A stretch of DNA of 64,000 nucleotides from an uncultured Lachnospiraceae bacterium (GTDB lineage: Bacteria; Bacillota; Clostridia; Lachnospirales; Lachnospiraceae), in the NCBI GenBank assembly GCA_947625135.1, contig CANQNE010000002.1, positions 33,639 to 97,638 on the forward strand, given 5' to 3'. A program made the position numbers and the translations under genes. Positions 15,793-25,179 of the stretch are shown here, piece by piece. The notes beneath the pieces are model-generated. The model was not told the origin of the DNA. It did no database searches and worked only from the letters and a program-made list of their open reading frames with translations. Within the stretch, counting starts at the first letter, position 1; the number at the start of each line of letters is the position of its first letter.

Positions 15793-17268
15793 TCAGATAA
15801 TAATGCAGACCATGCCGCCGTTGGAATCGTTGACAATTTTTTTCATGGTGTCCTGCAGCTTTTGCTGACATTCTTCCCCCATGAGGGCAAGCTTGCTTCG
15901 GATCCCGTCGTCCACCAGCTGCTCAATGGATTTTCCGAAAATATTAGTACTCCAGATCCCGCCTTCCGCCTGCTGATTTTCCTTGATAAAGCTGATGAGA
16001 TCCTCAGCCTGCTCCTGGTTTCCTACGATCGGGGCGATTTCCGTCTCGATATTGGCGCGGATCATGTGGATGGAGGGACTGGACGCCCGAATTTTCACAC
16101 CGAACTTATTGCCGTGCCGGATGACTTCCGGCTCCTCCAGACTGATCTCATCCCGTGCCGGTGTCACAACGCCGTACCCCTTCTGCCGGACAGATTCCAT
16201 AGCGGAGAGTACCTTATCGTATTCCTGCTTCATCTGGGACAGATCCCGGATCAGGCGGATCAACCGGTATTCTCCGTCAATGTCGATCCCGGCAAGCTGG
16301 CTTAACATTTCATAATAATATTTTTCATGGAACTCCAAATACATTTTTATATTGCCGGTGGCAAGATCCACCGCATCCATCCGCATACGCTTTATGTAGT
16401 CCGTTTCTAATTGGGGCGGCTGTTCCTTTACATCCCTGACTTTTCCGTTATCCTCCATAAATTTCTTCACATATCGGATCAGCTCTGTTTTAATGGGATT
16501 GTCATTGGACAGCATTTCCACCCACTTGGGCACATAAATCTCCAGAGAAGCGATGGGAAATTCATAAAGGATCTGTTCCATGATCTTGTGGATCTCTTCT
16601 TTTCTAAGCTGATTACAGTTTACGGGCATCACCGTGACGCCGTATCGTTTGGACAGCTGTTCCGCAAGATGCGTCGCCTCGTCGCTGTAGGGCTTTTCCG
16701 AATTCAGGAGAACGATAAAAGGCTTGTTGATCTCTTTCAGTTCTTCAATGGTGCGCTCTTCCGGCACCACAAAGCTGTCCCGTGGGATTTCTCCGAAGGA
16801 ACCATCGCCGGTAATGACGATCCCGATGCCAGCGTGGTCGTGAATGACTTTATGCGTCCCGATCTCCGCTGCCTTTGAAAAGGGAATCTCATAGTCCAGC
16901 CATGGCGTTTTCACCATCCGTTCCGTCTGTTCCCGGCCCTCTCCCGCTCCTGCGCCCTTAGCCATATAGCCAACGCAGTCAATGAGTCTGACCTTTACGG
17001 CAATATTGTCCGCTAGCTTTATCTGCGCCGCATCCTTTGGAATGAATTTCGGTTCCGTGGTAGTTACGATGGCGCCAGGCGCAGAAAGGGGCAGTTCATC
17101 CACAGCACGCTCCTTTGCAGCCCCTTCTTCCATGTACGGCAGTACCATCAGATCCATAAACCGTTTGATAAATGTAGACTTTCCGGTACGCACCGGCCCC
17201 ACGATCCCTATATAGATCTCGCCGCCTGTACGCGCCGCTATATCCTGATAGACCGCAAAATTGTCCAT
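15793..17268 (-). CDS. spoIVA: Stage IV sporulation protein A, coat-morphogenesis ATPase
   Basis: 491 residues, full length for SpoIVA. The Walker A motif GPVRTGKSTF is at residues 24-33, followed by APGAIVTTTEPKFIP and VRLIDCVGYM. The C-terminus ends in the conserved hydrophobic GGMVCIII tail used for membrane attachment. SpoIVA polymerises on the outer forespore membrane in an ATP-dependent way and forms the base of the spore coat. A SigE-like promoter lies 28 bp upstream. Its presence is strong evidence for an endospore former. It lies just behind the phoR-type kinase on the same strand but appears to be a separate unit. Confidence 0.98.
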   Translation of the reverse strand: MDNFAVYQDIAARTGGEIYIGIVGPVRTGKSTFIKRFMDLMVLPYMEEGAAKERAVDELPLSAPGAIVTTTEPKFIPKDAAQIKLADNIAVKVRLIDCVGYMAKGAGAGEGREQTERMVKTPWLDYEIPFSKAAEIGTHKVIHDHAGIGIVITGDGSFGEIPRDSFVVPEERTIEELKEINKPFIVLLNSEKPYSDEATHLAEQLSKRYGVTVMPVNCNQLRKEEIHKIMEQILYEFPIASLEIYVPKWVEMLSNDNPIKTELIRYVKKFMEDNGKVRDVKEQPPQLETDYIKRMRMDAVDLATGNIKMYLEFHEKYYYEMLSQLAGIDIDGEYRLIRLIRDLSQMKQEYDKVLSAMESVRQKGYGVVTPARDEISLEEPEVIRHGNKFGVKIRASSPSIHMIRANIETEIAPIVGNQEQAEDLISFIKENQQAEGGIWSTNIFGKSIEQLVDDGIRSKLALMGEECQQKLQDTMKKIVNDSNGGMVCIII

Positions 17269-17295
17269 ACAAATACCCCCTTGCTATGCTGATTA

Positions 17296-17325
17296 AGTAT
17301 ATGCAGGGGGGTATATAAAATATAC
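17296..17325 (-). promoter_or_regulatory. SigE-like promoter for spoIVA
   Basis: GTATATT (17319-17325) and CATATACT (17296-17303) on the minus strand with 15 bp between them. Seven of eight -10 positions fit the SigE consensus, and spoIVA is a known SigE target in Bacillus. Confidence 0.7.
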
Positions 17326-17334
17326 ATGTGACTG

Positions 17335-19014
17335 TCAACTGTCAGGAAATGTGACACTGATCTCCGTCCCTTTCCCCGGCGTACTTTCCAAGCGGATCAC
17401 CGCATGATGGAGGAGGGCGCCGTGCTTGACAATAGACAGTCCCAGACCAGTGCCGCCGCTTTTTCTGGAATGGCTTTTGTCCACCCGATAAAACCGCTCA
17501 AACACCCGATCCTGATCATCTTTCGGAATACCGATGCCGGTGTCCGCCACAAGGATTTTCCTGCTGCTTTTGCCGCCGGATATCTCTACCCGGACACTGC
17601 CGCCGTCTACATTGTATTTGATAGCATTGTCGCACAGATTATAGATCATTTCCTCCAGAATATTACGGACGCCGTTTATCGATACCGACTGTCCTGTTAC
17701 GGACATCTCAATCTGCTTTTGGGCCGCCTCCGGCTGCAGATAGGTGACAACCTGCTCCGCAAGCTCCTTTAAATCTACAACTTCGGAGATATGTGTAAGC
17801 TGCGCGTCATCCAGTTCAGATAATTTAATGATATCCTCCACAAGGGTTGTCAGCCGTCTGGCTTCCTGAAAGATCCTTTGAGAAAACCGGGGAATATCCT
17901 CCTCTTTGGCGATACCGTCCTGAATGATCTCCGCATAGCCGGAAATAGACATCAGCGGCGTTTTCAGTTCGTGGGAAACATTAGCAACAAATTCCCGGCG
18001 CTGCTGTTCTGCATGTATGGCGGCAGTCACATCCTTTACGAGAAGAATGGCCCCGGAGATCCGGCCGCTATCCGTCACAGGATTGGCAAGAATCTGATAG
18101 CATTTTTCCTGAAGCGTGATCAAAGACTCTGAGGTATTGCCGGATAAGGCGGATTTTACCGCCTCTGTCAGCTCTTTTCTCCGACTGATGGTCAGATAAT
18201 GCCGCCCGATATCGGCTTCGCCGTCACAATCAAAAATATTCCGCGCGGCCTCGTTGATCAGCAGGATTTCTTCCCCGTTATTCAGCAGGATCAGCCCTTC
18301 CTGCATATTCTGCGTCACCGTCTCAAAATCCTTTTGTTGCCTGCGCTCCTTCTCAATCTGCTCCTGTATCTGCCGGTTCTGATTTTCCAGACGCAAAAGC
18401 AACGGAGAAAGTTCCTCGTATACTTCGTTTTCCAGCGGCCGCTCTAAATCCAGAACATTGATGGGCGCGGTGAGCCGCTTTGCCTGCTGGTTGGCGGCAA
18501 TAAAGGAAATTCCGATCGTCATAAGCACAAACAGGATCAGCAGCGGCAGTCCGTTGCGCAGGGCAATGAACACACTGGAAACGGTGCTGGAAAGCCGCAG
18601 GACAGAGCCGTCCTGAAGCCTCACCGCATAATAGTAGGTCTGCTCCCCAAGCGAGCCGGAATAGCGAAAGGATTCCCCGTATTCCTCCCGAACGGCCTGT
18701 ATGAATTCTTCCCGGTCACCGTGATTTTCCAGCTGCCCCGCATCCTCCACAGAATCATACAGCACCGCGCCGTCCTTTGCGATCAGCGTGATCCGGTGAT
18801 TTTCGCCGCCTCTGGGAAGGCCTTTCAGATAATCCAGTCCTTCCTCTTCTACTGCCGCTTTTATATAAGTCATGCCGTTTCTGACTTCCCATTCCATCCG
18901 ATTCAGAAACTGCTGATACATCAGCCATGTAAATAAAATATCAGAAATGATCAGAACCGCCAGTACAAGACAGTTGGTACTTCTGAATATTTTTGATTTC
19001 ATATTATTTTTCAC
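17335..19014 (-). CDS. phoR: PhoR-type sensor histidine kinase
   Basis: 559 residues. GTG at 19014 follows AGAGGAACAGC; an ATG at 19002 is the alternative. Domain order: membrane helix 1 (~12-34), extracytoplasmic sensor (~35-160), helix 2 (~162-185), a linker with coiled coil, PAS (~240-335), and the kinase core. The phospho-acceptor H is in FVANVSHELKTPLMS, the N box in NLCDNAIKYN, G1 in ADTGIGIPKDD and G2 in GGTGLGLSIVKHG. It pairs with the response regulator 29 bp upstream and is linked to the pst operon, so it most likely reports phosphate status. Confidence 0.9.
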   Translation of the reverse strand: MKNNMKSKIFRSTNCLVLAVLIISDILFTWLMYQQFLNRMEWEVRNGMTYIKAAVEEEGLDYLKGLPRGGENHRITLIAKDGAVLYDSVEDAGQLENHGDREEFIQAVREEYGESFRYSGSLGEQTYYYAVRLQDGSVLRLSSTVSSVFIALRNGLPLLILFVLMTIGISFIAANQQAKRLTAPINVLDLERPLENEVYEELSPLLLRLENQNRQIQEQIEKERRQQKDFETVTQNMQEGLILLNNGEEILLINEAARNIFDCDGEADIGRHYLTISRRKELTEAVKSALSGNTSESLITLQEKCYQILANPVTDSGRISGAILLVKDVTAAIHAEQQRREFVANVSHELKTPLMSISGYAEIIQDGIAKEEDIPRFSQRIFQEARRLTTLVEDIIKLSELDDAQLTHISEVVDLKELAEQVVTYLQPEAAQKQIEMSVTGQSVSINGVRNILEEMIYNLCDNAIKYNVDGGSVRVEISGGKSSRKILVADTGIGIPKDDQDRVFERFYRVDKSHSRKSGGTGLGLSIVKHGALLHHAVIRLESTPGKGTEISVTFPDS

Positions 19015-19043
19015 GCTGTTCCTCTTCTTTCAGAATATAATAC

Positions 19044-19712
19044 TCACAGGATTCGATAGCCGACGCCGCGGATCGTCTCGATGAACTGACCGGCGCCGCC
19101 AAGCTTTTGCCGCAGGGTGTTGATGTGTACGTCCACCGTTCTTGTCTCGCCCTCATAGTGATATCCCCAAATCATAGTCAGAAGCTGATTTCTGCTGACT
19201 ACAGCGCCCTGATTCTGAAAAAGATACCGGAGCAGATCAAATTCTTTTACCGTCAGTCTGACCTCTTCTCCATCCACGGTCACACTGTGTTTTTTCATAT
19301 CCAGCATCAGATTTTCCTTCGTAAAGACCGTTTTCTCCTCATGGGCTTTGGTACGCCTGAGAAGGGCGCGGACCCTTGCAAGAAATTCCACCATGCCGAA
19401 AGGCTTGGTGATATAGTCGTCGGCGCCCTCGTCAAGGCCGGATACCTTGTCAAATTCTGCGCTTTTTGCCGTAATCATGATAATAGGAAGATGTCTGGTA
19501 TTTTCCGCGGCCCGCAGCTTTTTCAATATCTGGATGCCGTCCTCTCCCGGCAGCATGATGTCCAATAGCACAAGTTCCGGCATGTTTTCCCTGACTGCCT
19601 CAAAAAATGTGCCGCTGTCCGCAAAGCCTCTGGCTTCATAGCCGGCGGAACGAAGGGTATAGATTACCAGCTCTCTGATATTCAGTTCATCTTCCACATA
19701 ATAGATCATCAT
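19044..19712 (-). CDS. PhoB/PhoP-type response regulator
   Basis: 222 residues. The receiver domain has the phospho-acceptor Asp in LVLLDIMLPGEDG (~residue 53) and the conserved Lys in MITAKSAEF. The C-terminal OmpR-type winged helix includes LTVKEFDLLRYL and RTVDVHINTLRQKLG. It is the expected activator of the pst operon under phosphate limitation. It lies between phoU and the kinase. Two consecutive ATG codons are present and the ribosome-binding site is weak, which suggests coupling to phoU. Confidence 0.92.
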   Translation of the reverse strand: MMIYYVEDELNIRELVIYTLRSAGYEARGFADSGTFFEAVRENMPELVLLDIMLPGEDGIQILKKLRAAENTRHLPIIMITAKSAEFDKVSGLDEGADDYITKPFGMVEFLARVRALLRRTKAHEEKTVFTKENLMLDMKKHSVTVDGEEVRLTVKEFDLLRYLFQNQGAVVSRNQLLTMIWGYHYEGETRTVDVHINTLRQKLGGAGQFIETIRGVGYRIL

Positions 19713-19731
19713 TCTTCAGCGCCTTTCACTG

Positions 19732-20394
19732 TCAACAATGTTTTCCTGTGATTGAAAATTCCACCCATTCTGCAATATTGGTGGCATGATCGCCGATCCG
19801 TTCATAGTACTTGCCGATCATCAGCAGATCCACCGCGCACTCGCTGTTATGCTCTGGAACGGGCCCCTCCCGGAAGGAGGAAATATACAAGATCAGATCT
19901 TTTTTCAGGCGGGCAAATTCTTCATCCACCTTATCGTCATATTGTATCACACTTTGCGCCAGAGCTAAATCATTTTTTATATAGGCGTCAATGCTGTCTT
20001 TCACCATTTTTCGGGTATCCTCAGACATGAGCCTGATCTGGTTAAAAATTTCCGTATGATCCAGTTTCGATTCTATGATGATCTCGGCGATATCTTCCGC
20101 ATGGTCGCCGATCCGCTCCATATCGGTGACCATCTTCAGCGCAGAAGAAATCCGCCGCAGATCTCTTGCAACCGGCTGCTGGCGGAGCAGCAGATTCAGG
20201 CAGCGGCGTTCGATATCCCGTTCAATATGATCGATCTCATTGCCGTTTTCCATGATCTGCCTTGCCAGCTCTTTGTCATTTTTTAAAAGCGCCTGAGAAA
20301 CATCTGAGATTGCCTCCTCGCAAAGGGCGCCCATTTCCATCAGCTGTATATGGAGCTGTTCCAGTTCCTGGTCGAATTTACTTCTTGTCGTCAT
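19732..20394 (-). CDS. phoU: Phosphate transport regulator PhoU
   Basis: 220 residues from ATG at 20394, one base after the pstB stop; the frame reaches into pstB but without support. Two three-helix PhoU repeats are visible, each with the metal-binding E/D-x3-D type signature: DMERIGDHAEDIAE and YYERIGDHATNIAE. PhoU damps PhoR signalling and Pst transport when phosphate is plentiful. The operon position after pstB is canonical. Confidence 0.96.
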   Translation of the reverse strand: MTTRSKFDQELEQLHIQLMEMGALCEEAISDVSQALLKNDKELARQIMENGNEIDHIERDIERRCLNLLLRQQPVARDLRRISSALKMVTDMERIGDHAEDIAEIIIESKLDHTEIFNQIRLMSEDTRKMVKDSIDAYIKNDLALAQSVIQYDDKVDEEFARLKKDLILYISSFREGPVPEHNSECAVDLLMIGKYYERIGDHATNIAEWVEFSITGKHC

Positions 20395-20395
20395 A

Positions 20396-21157
20396 TCAAC
20401 CAAACCTTCCTGTAATATATTCCTCTGTTTTCTGATTTTCAGGATCGGAAAACAGCTTTTCCGTATTGTCATACTCGATGACTTCTCCAAGAAGAAAGAA
20501 CGCTGTCTTATCTGAAATTCTGGCAGCCTGCTGCATGTTGTGGGTCACCATGATGATGGTATAGCTGTCTTTTAGTTCCAGACAAAGATCCTCGATTTTT
20601 GAAGTGGAGATAGGGTCCAGCGCAGAAGTAGGCTCATCCATAAGGATCACTTCCGGCTGCACCGCCAGCGCTCTTGCAATACAGAGACGCTGTTGCTGTC
20701 CCCCGGACATGCCCAGCGCGGATTTTTTCAGCCGGTCTTTACATTCGTCCCAGATTGCCGCGCTGCGCAGAGAACGTTCCACGATGTCGTCCAGCTTTGC
20801 CTTGCCTCTGATCCCATGAGTTCTTGGACCAAAGGCAATATTGTCATAAATACTCATCGGAAAAGGATTGGGTTTTTGAAAAACCATGCCCACCCGCTTT
20901 CTCAGCAGATTTACATCCATTCCCTTGTAAATTGTCTGTCCGTCCAGCCGCACATCACCGGTAATCCGGCATCCCTCCACCAAATCATTCATCCGGTTCA
21001 GGGATTTTAAAAGCGTTGATTTGCCACATCCGCTTGGACCGATGAAAGCGGTGATCTCTTTTTCGGCGATTTCCATATTGATGGATTTTAACGCGTGAAA
21101 ATCTCCGTAATACAGTTCCAGATCCTGTATACTGATCTTAGAAGCATTTGTATCCAT
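20396..21157 (-). CDS. pstB: Phosphate ABC transporter ATP-binding protein
   Basis: 253 residues, typical for PstB. Walker A is [17 protein letters not shown], the signature [17 protein letters not shown] and Walker [14 protein letters not shown], with the PstB-specific [19 protein letters not shown] segment. It powers phosphate import through PstC-PstA. Four bases separate it from pstA. Confidence 0.98.
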   Translation of the reverse strand: MDTNASKISIQDLELYYGDFHALKSINMEIAEKEITAFIGPSGCGKSTLLKSLNRMNDLVEGCRITGDVRLDGQTIYKGMDVNLLRKRVGMVFQKPNPFPMSIYDNIAFGPRTHGIRGKAKLDDIVERSLRSAAIWDECKDRLKKSALGMSGGQQQRLCIARALAVQPEVILMDEPTSALDPISTSKIEDLCLELKDSYTIIMVTHNMQQAARISDKTAFFLLGEVIEYDNTEKLFSDPENQKTEEYITGRFG

Positions 21158-21161
21158 GATG

Positions 21162-22052
21162 TCAGTTCCCCTTTACCAGTTTTTTTGCGATCCATCCGGA
21201 CAGCAGATTGATCCCGATAACCATCACAAGCAGCACAAGGGCTGTACCATAAGCCTGATCCACATGCAGTCCCTCTCCGGACAGCACGTACATGTGTACT
21301 GCCATAGTTCTGCCGGATTTCATGAGAAAATTCAATCCAGATGGCCCTCTGGCGACGGTGCCCGCTGTATAGATCAAGGCTGCCGTCTCTCCCACAATTC
21401 TGCCGATCCCCAGAATAACCCCGGACAGTATGCCGGGAATGGCCGACGGAAGCACAATGCAAAATACAGTGCGCAGTTTTCCGGCTCCCAGACCGAAGCT
21501 GCCTTCCCGATAGGAATTGTCCACCGAGAGAAGCGCTTCCTCTGTGGTACGCATGATCAAAGGCAGAATCATGATCGTCAGGGTGAGGGAGCCTGCCAAC
21601 AGGCTGTAATCCATTTTTAAGGCTACCACAAAAAACAGCATCCCGAACAGCCCGTATACAATGGAAGGAATACCTGAGAGGGTTTCGGCAGTCACCCGGA
21701 TCAGCGATACAAGCCGGTTGCCCCGCCTTGCATATTCCGCAAGATACACGGCGGCGAACACGCCTAATGGTACGGCAATCAAAAGGGAAACCGCGGTCAT
21801 AATCAGCGTATTCCAAAGCGCCGGCATCAGGGAACCGTTTTCAGACGTGTACTGCAAGGCAAATAAATCCTTGTTCAGATGGGGCGCACCTGAAATCACA
21901 ATATAACCAATCAAAAAAATCAGACATACAAATGTGAGGATGGCTGCGCCGTGTACAAGCAGCGTCCAGACTGCAGCCGCCGGATGCTTTGTATAAGCAT
22001 GGAGCTTATCTTTCCGGCTTTCTCTGTTGATTGCAGGTAAATTTTTTTCCAT
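21162..22052 (-). CDS. pstA: Phosphate ABC transporter permease PstA
   Basis: 296 residues with six membrane helices and the ABC permease EAA-like loop ([26 protein letters not shown] in part, plus [17 protein letters not shown]). A charged cytoplasmic N-terminus of ~30 residues precedes helix 1. It follows pstC by 55 bases and has GGAGG before its ATG. Confidence 0.96.
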   Translation of the reverse strand: MEKNLPAINRESRKDKLHAYTKHPAAAVWTLLVHGAAILTFVCLIFLIGYIVISGAPHLNKDLFALQYTSENGSLMPALWNTLIMTAVSLLIAVPLGVFAAVYLAEYARRGNRLVSLIRVTAETLSGIPSIVYGLFGMLFFVVALKMDYSLLAGSLTLTIMILPLIMRTTEEALLSVDNSYREGSFGLGAGKLRTVFCIVLPSAIPGILSGVILGIGRIVGETAALIYTAGTVARGPSGLNFLMKSGRTMAVHMYVLSGEGLHVDQAYGTALVLLVMVIGINLLSGWIAKKLVKGN

Positions 22053-22107
22053 ATCCTCCTTACCTCATTTTCCAGTTGATCTTAAACCGATAATACCGGC
22101 TGTGCCG

Positions 22108-22962
22108 TCAGTTTTTTGCACTCTTGTATTTGATGAGTGAAACACATAAATTGATGATCAGGATGAATACGAACAGTACCACTGCCGTGGCGATCAGCGC
22201 TTCCCTGTGCAGGTCCGTGGCGTACCCCATTTCCATGACGATGTTGGTAGTCAGCGTACGCACTCCTTTAAAAAGGCTTGAGGGCATTTTGGGCTGATTG
22301 CCCGCCACCATGATTACCGCCATGGTCTCGCCGATAGCCCGGCCAATACCGAGTACGATCCCGGCAGCAACTCCGGATTTAGCTGCTGGAAGCACAACGG
22401 CAAACACGCTTCGTTCATGGGTAGCGCCAAGGGCCAGCGCTCCCTCATAATACTGCTGCGGTACAGTCCGGATGGCGGCTTCCGCCACACCAATGATGGT
22501 AGGCAGGATCATAATCCCCAGAAGAATGGAAGCAGTCAGTATGTTTGTTCCATTTCCCGGAAAATGGGCCCGCACAAACGGAACAATGACCACCAGTCCG
22601 AAAAAACCGTATACCACCGAGGGAATTCCCGCCAGCAGCTGGGTAGCCTCTTTCAGAACGCCATAGATCCGTTTGGGACAGAATTTTGCCATAAAAACAG
22701 ATGTCAGAATACCAATGGGGACACCGATGAGAACAGCGCCTCCGGTGACGTAGATACTGCCAAGGATCATCGGCATGATACCGTAAATATCATTTCCCGG
22801 ACGCCATTTGGTTCCCAAAAGAAAATCCAGAAAACCGATCTCTTTCATAGCGGGAACGCCGTTGGCAAACAGGAATAAACAGATCAGGAACACGGCAAGG
22901 ACAGAGGTAAATGCTGCGATAAAGAAAATCACCCGCATAAATACTTCAAAAAAACGGTTCAT
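22108..22962 (-). CDS. pstC: Phosphate ABC transporter permease PstC
   Basis: 284 residues, six helices. It has the PstC pattern FLLGTKWRPGNDIYGIMPMI, LLAGIPSVVYGFFGLVV and the EAA-type loop YYEGALALGATHERSVF. It forms the channel with PstA. It starts 20 bases after the pstS stop, preceded by GAGG. Confidence 0.96.
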   Translation of the reverse strand: MNRFFEVFMRVIFFIAAFTSVLAVFLICLFLFANGVPAMKEIGFLDFLLGTKWRPGNDIYGIMPMILGSIYVTGGAVLIGVPIGILTSVFMAKFCPKRIYGVLKEATQLLAGIPSVVYGFFGLVVIVPFVRAHFPGNGTNILTASILLGIMILPTIIGVAEAAIRTVPQQYYEGALALGATHERSVFAVVLPAAKSGVAAGIVLGIGRAIGETMAVIMVAGNQPKMPSSLFKGVRTLTTNIVMEMGYATDLHREALIATAVVLFVFILIINLCVSLIKYKSAKN

Positions 22963-22982
22963 ACTGTTCCTCTTTTCCGGAT

Positions 22983-23906
22983 TTACTGTACCTCATCCCA
23001 TGTTGTGATCTCGCCTATGTAAATATTTTTTACCTGCTCGCTTGTGAGTTCCTCAATGGGATTCTCGTTATTGACGATCACCACAATCCCATCCATAGCA
23101 ATGGTGATCGGCACCAGTCCGGCTCCTGTCTCGCTTTCTTTCAATTCTCTGGAAGCCATTCCGATATCACAGATTCCGTCGATTGCAGAGGTCATTCCTG
23201 TAGTGGAGTCGCTTGTATTGATTTCCACATCCGCCTGCTCATTCAATTTCTGGTATGCTTCCGCCAGCTTCTCCATTACCGGAGATACAGAGGAGGAACC
23301 TGCGATGGAAAGGGAACCCTCCGGCTGATCCGTTGTAAAGGATCCGGCAGGATCCATCGGAATGTAACCTTCCTCCCTCACAATTTCCTGTCCCTCATCA
23401 CTCATGATAAAATTGATAAAATCTTTTGCAACAGGGTTTGTCACTTCGCCCTTTGTGGCGATATTAAAAGGACGTGCAACTTTATAAGTACCGTTCTCAA
23501 CGTTTTCCACTGTAGCTTCCGTTCCGTCAATACTTACCGCCTTTACGGTGTCATTCAGCGACCCGAGGGAGATATAACCGATGGCTGACTGATCTCCTGC
23601 AACGGTGGTCATCATGACGGAAGTGTTATTGGTCACATTGGCGTCCTCTGTAGTCCGATCCACGGACTCGCCGCTTTCATCTTTTTCTTCAATGCCAACC
23701 AGCTCCACAAAAGCGCCTCTTGTTCCGGAACCGTCCTCACGGGACACAACCGTAATTTCACCTGAAGTATCAAATCCGCTTCTTTCAGATCCGACATCCG
23801 ACTGATTCGACGCGCCGTTGTTTTCCCCGCATCCTGTAAATACGGCTGCCGTCATTGCTGCTGCCAGTAACATACACATCGTTTTCTTTTTCCAATTCTT
23901 TTTCAT
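22983..23906 (-). CDS. pstS: Phosphate-binding lipoprotein PstS, circularly permuted
   Basis: 307 residues. A signal peptide ends at a lipobox-like FTGC (Cys26), so it is membrane-anchored outside the cell. Ligand motifs of PstS are present but in swapped order. The segment that is normally C-terminal, beginning GEITVVSREDGSGTRGAF and ending EEGYIPM, occupies residues ~49-184. The normally N-terminal segment, beginning SIAGSSSVSPVMEKLAEAY and ending IYIGEITTWDEV, occupies ~196-307 and runs to the stop. In Bacillus or E. coli PstS the second segment comes first. Phosphate binding should survive if the lobes refold. Operon position and a Pho-box-like region upstream support the function. Confidence 0.9.
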   Translation of the reverse strand: MKKNWKKKTMCMLLAAAMTAAVFTGCGENNGASNQSDVGSERSGFDTSGEITVVSREDGSGTRGAFVELVGIEEKDESGESVDRTTEDANVTNNTSVMMTTVAGDQSAIGYISLGSLNDTVKAVSIDGTEATVENVENGTYKVARPFNIATKGEVTNPVAKDFINFIMSDEGQEIVREEGYIPMDPAGSFTTDQPEGSLSIAGSSSVSPVMEKLAEAYQKLNEQADVEINTSDSTTGMTSAIDGICDIGMASRELKESETGAGLVPITIAMDGIVVIVNNENPIEELTSEQVKNIYIGEITTWDEVQ

Positions 23907-23957
23907 CTTTTTTTCTCCTTTTGAAACATATTGTCTTGTAGGAATTCTTACAAGAGT

Positions 23958-24013
23958 ATTATAAAATGAGGCATGTTAAATCTGTAACCGCGGCTGTGTA
24001 AAGTTCTTGTAAA
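23958..24013 (-). promoter_or_regulatory. Pho-box-like repeats and -10 for the pst operon
   Basis: On the minus strand TTTACA (24008-24013), TTTACA (23997-24002), GTTACA (23983-23988) and TTAACA (23974-23979) precede TATAAT (23958-23963). The first two repeats are spaced exactly 11 bp. No good -35 is present, as expected for an activator-dependent promoter. Bacillus PhoP binds TT(A/T)ACA repeats with 11 bp phasing. AAAGGAG precedes the pstS ATG. Confidence 0.6.
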
Positions 24014-24035
24014 ATATATATTTTATCGGTGAAGC

Positions 24036-24083
24036 AAAAAAATGCCGCAGAACAGACATTTGCTTGTCTGCTCTGCAGCATTT
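24036..24083 (-). terminator. Intrinsic terminator of the gpsA unit
   Basis: A long imperfect stem (AATGCCGCAGAACAGACA against TGTCTGCTCTGCAGCATT) ends on the minus strand in seven T. It lies 59 bases after the gpsA stop and just upstream of the pst promoter region. Confidence 0.8.
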
Positions 24084-24141
24084 TCGTAACAGGACTTTTC
24101 CTGTCTTCCTATCTGTTACAACTATATATGGTACGGCTTTC

Positions 24142-25152
24142 TCAATCCCACGGAAGCTGCCGGTATTCCTCCGTCTTGTCCCTGTGCATCAGTTCCTTCA
24201 GGGACTCTGCAGGACTCTTTCCTTCAAAGAGAACCATGTTGACTTCCTCTACGATCGGCATACTGATCTGATATTTGTCGGCCAGCGCCTTTGCGGCTTT
24301 TGCGGAATATACCCCTTCCACGACCATCTGTACCTGATCCATTGCCTCCTGCATGGTATAGCCCTGTCCGATGAGCATACCCGCCCTCCGGTTCCGGCTG
24401 TGACGGCTTTCACAGGTGACGATCAGATCGCCCATGCCGGAAAGGCCGCTGAATGTCTCCTTCTTTCCGCCTATGGCAACTCCAAGACGGGTGATCTCCG
24501 CAATGCCTCTTGTGATCAGCGCGGCCTTTGCATTGTCGCCGCAGCCCAGTCCGTCTGCGATCCCAGCCGCCAGGGCGATCACATTTTTCAAAGAGCCCCC
24601 AAGCTCAATGCCCAGAATATCAGGGCTTGTATATACCCGGAACACCGCATTCATGAAATTGTCCCGAACAAATTCCGCCGTCTTCCTCGATCTGGCGCCT
24701 ACCACCACAGTAGTGACCAGTCCTCTTCCTACTTCCTCCGCGTGGCTGGGGCCGGACAATACCGCCACATCCGCCTGAGGGATCTCCTCGCTGATCACCT
24801 GAGACATGGTAAACAGTGTGGATTCTTCGATCCCCTTTGCCACATTGACAATGATCTGCCCTTTGCCGATCCATTCCTTCATTTTTGCGGAAGTGCTTCT
24901 GATATAGGGAGAAGGAACTGCCAGCACCACAATGGACGCCCCTGAAAGTGCCTTTTCCATGTCTGTGGTAAACTGCATCTCATCCGGCAGGAAAATGCCC
25001 GGGAGCTTGCTTTTGTGCTCCCGTTCCTGATCTAACATCCGGATCTCCTGTTCGTCTATAGACCAGACTGTTACCTCATGATGGTTGGTGTGCAGCAGCA
25101 AAGCCAGCGCAACGCCCCAGCTGCCCGCACCGATCACACATACTCTTGCCAT
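24142..25152 (-). CDS. gpsA: Glycerol-3-phosphate dehydrogenase [NAD(P)+]
   Basis: 336 residues. The N-terminal Rossmann motif is GAGSWGVALALLL, the family SGPSHAEEV segment is present, and the catalytic-lysine helix region reads GGSLKNVIALAAGIADGLG. It reduces dihydroxyacetone phosphate to sn-glycerol-3-phosphate, the phospholipid precursor consumed by PlsY encoded immediately upstream. The der-plsY-gpsA order is typical of Firmicutes. Confidence 0.97.
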   Translation of the reverse strand: MARVCVIGAGSWGVALALLLHTNHHEVTVWSIDEQEIRMLDQEREHKSKLPGIFLPDEMQFTTDMEKALSGASIVVLAVPSPYIRSTSAKMKEWIGKGQIIVNVAKGIEESTLFTMSQVISEEIPQADVAVLSGPSHAEEVGRGLVTTVVVGARSRKTAEFVRDNFMNAVFRVYTSPDILGIELGGSLKNVIALAAGIADGLGCGDNAKAALITRGIAEITRLGVAIGGKKETFSGLSGMGDLIVTCESRHSRNRRAGMLIGQGYTMQEAMDQVQMVVEGVYSAKAAKALADKYQISMPIVEEVNMVLFEGKSPAESLKELMHRDKTEEYRQLPWD

Positions 25153-25179
25153 AATCTACCCCTCATCTTATTGCTATCG

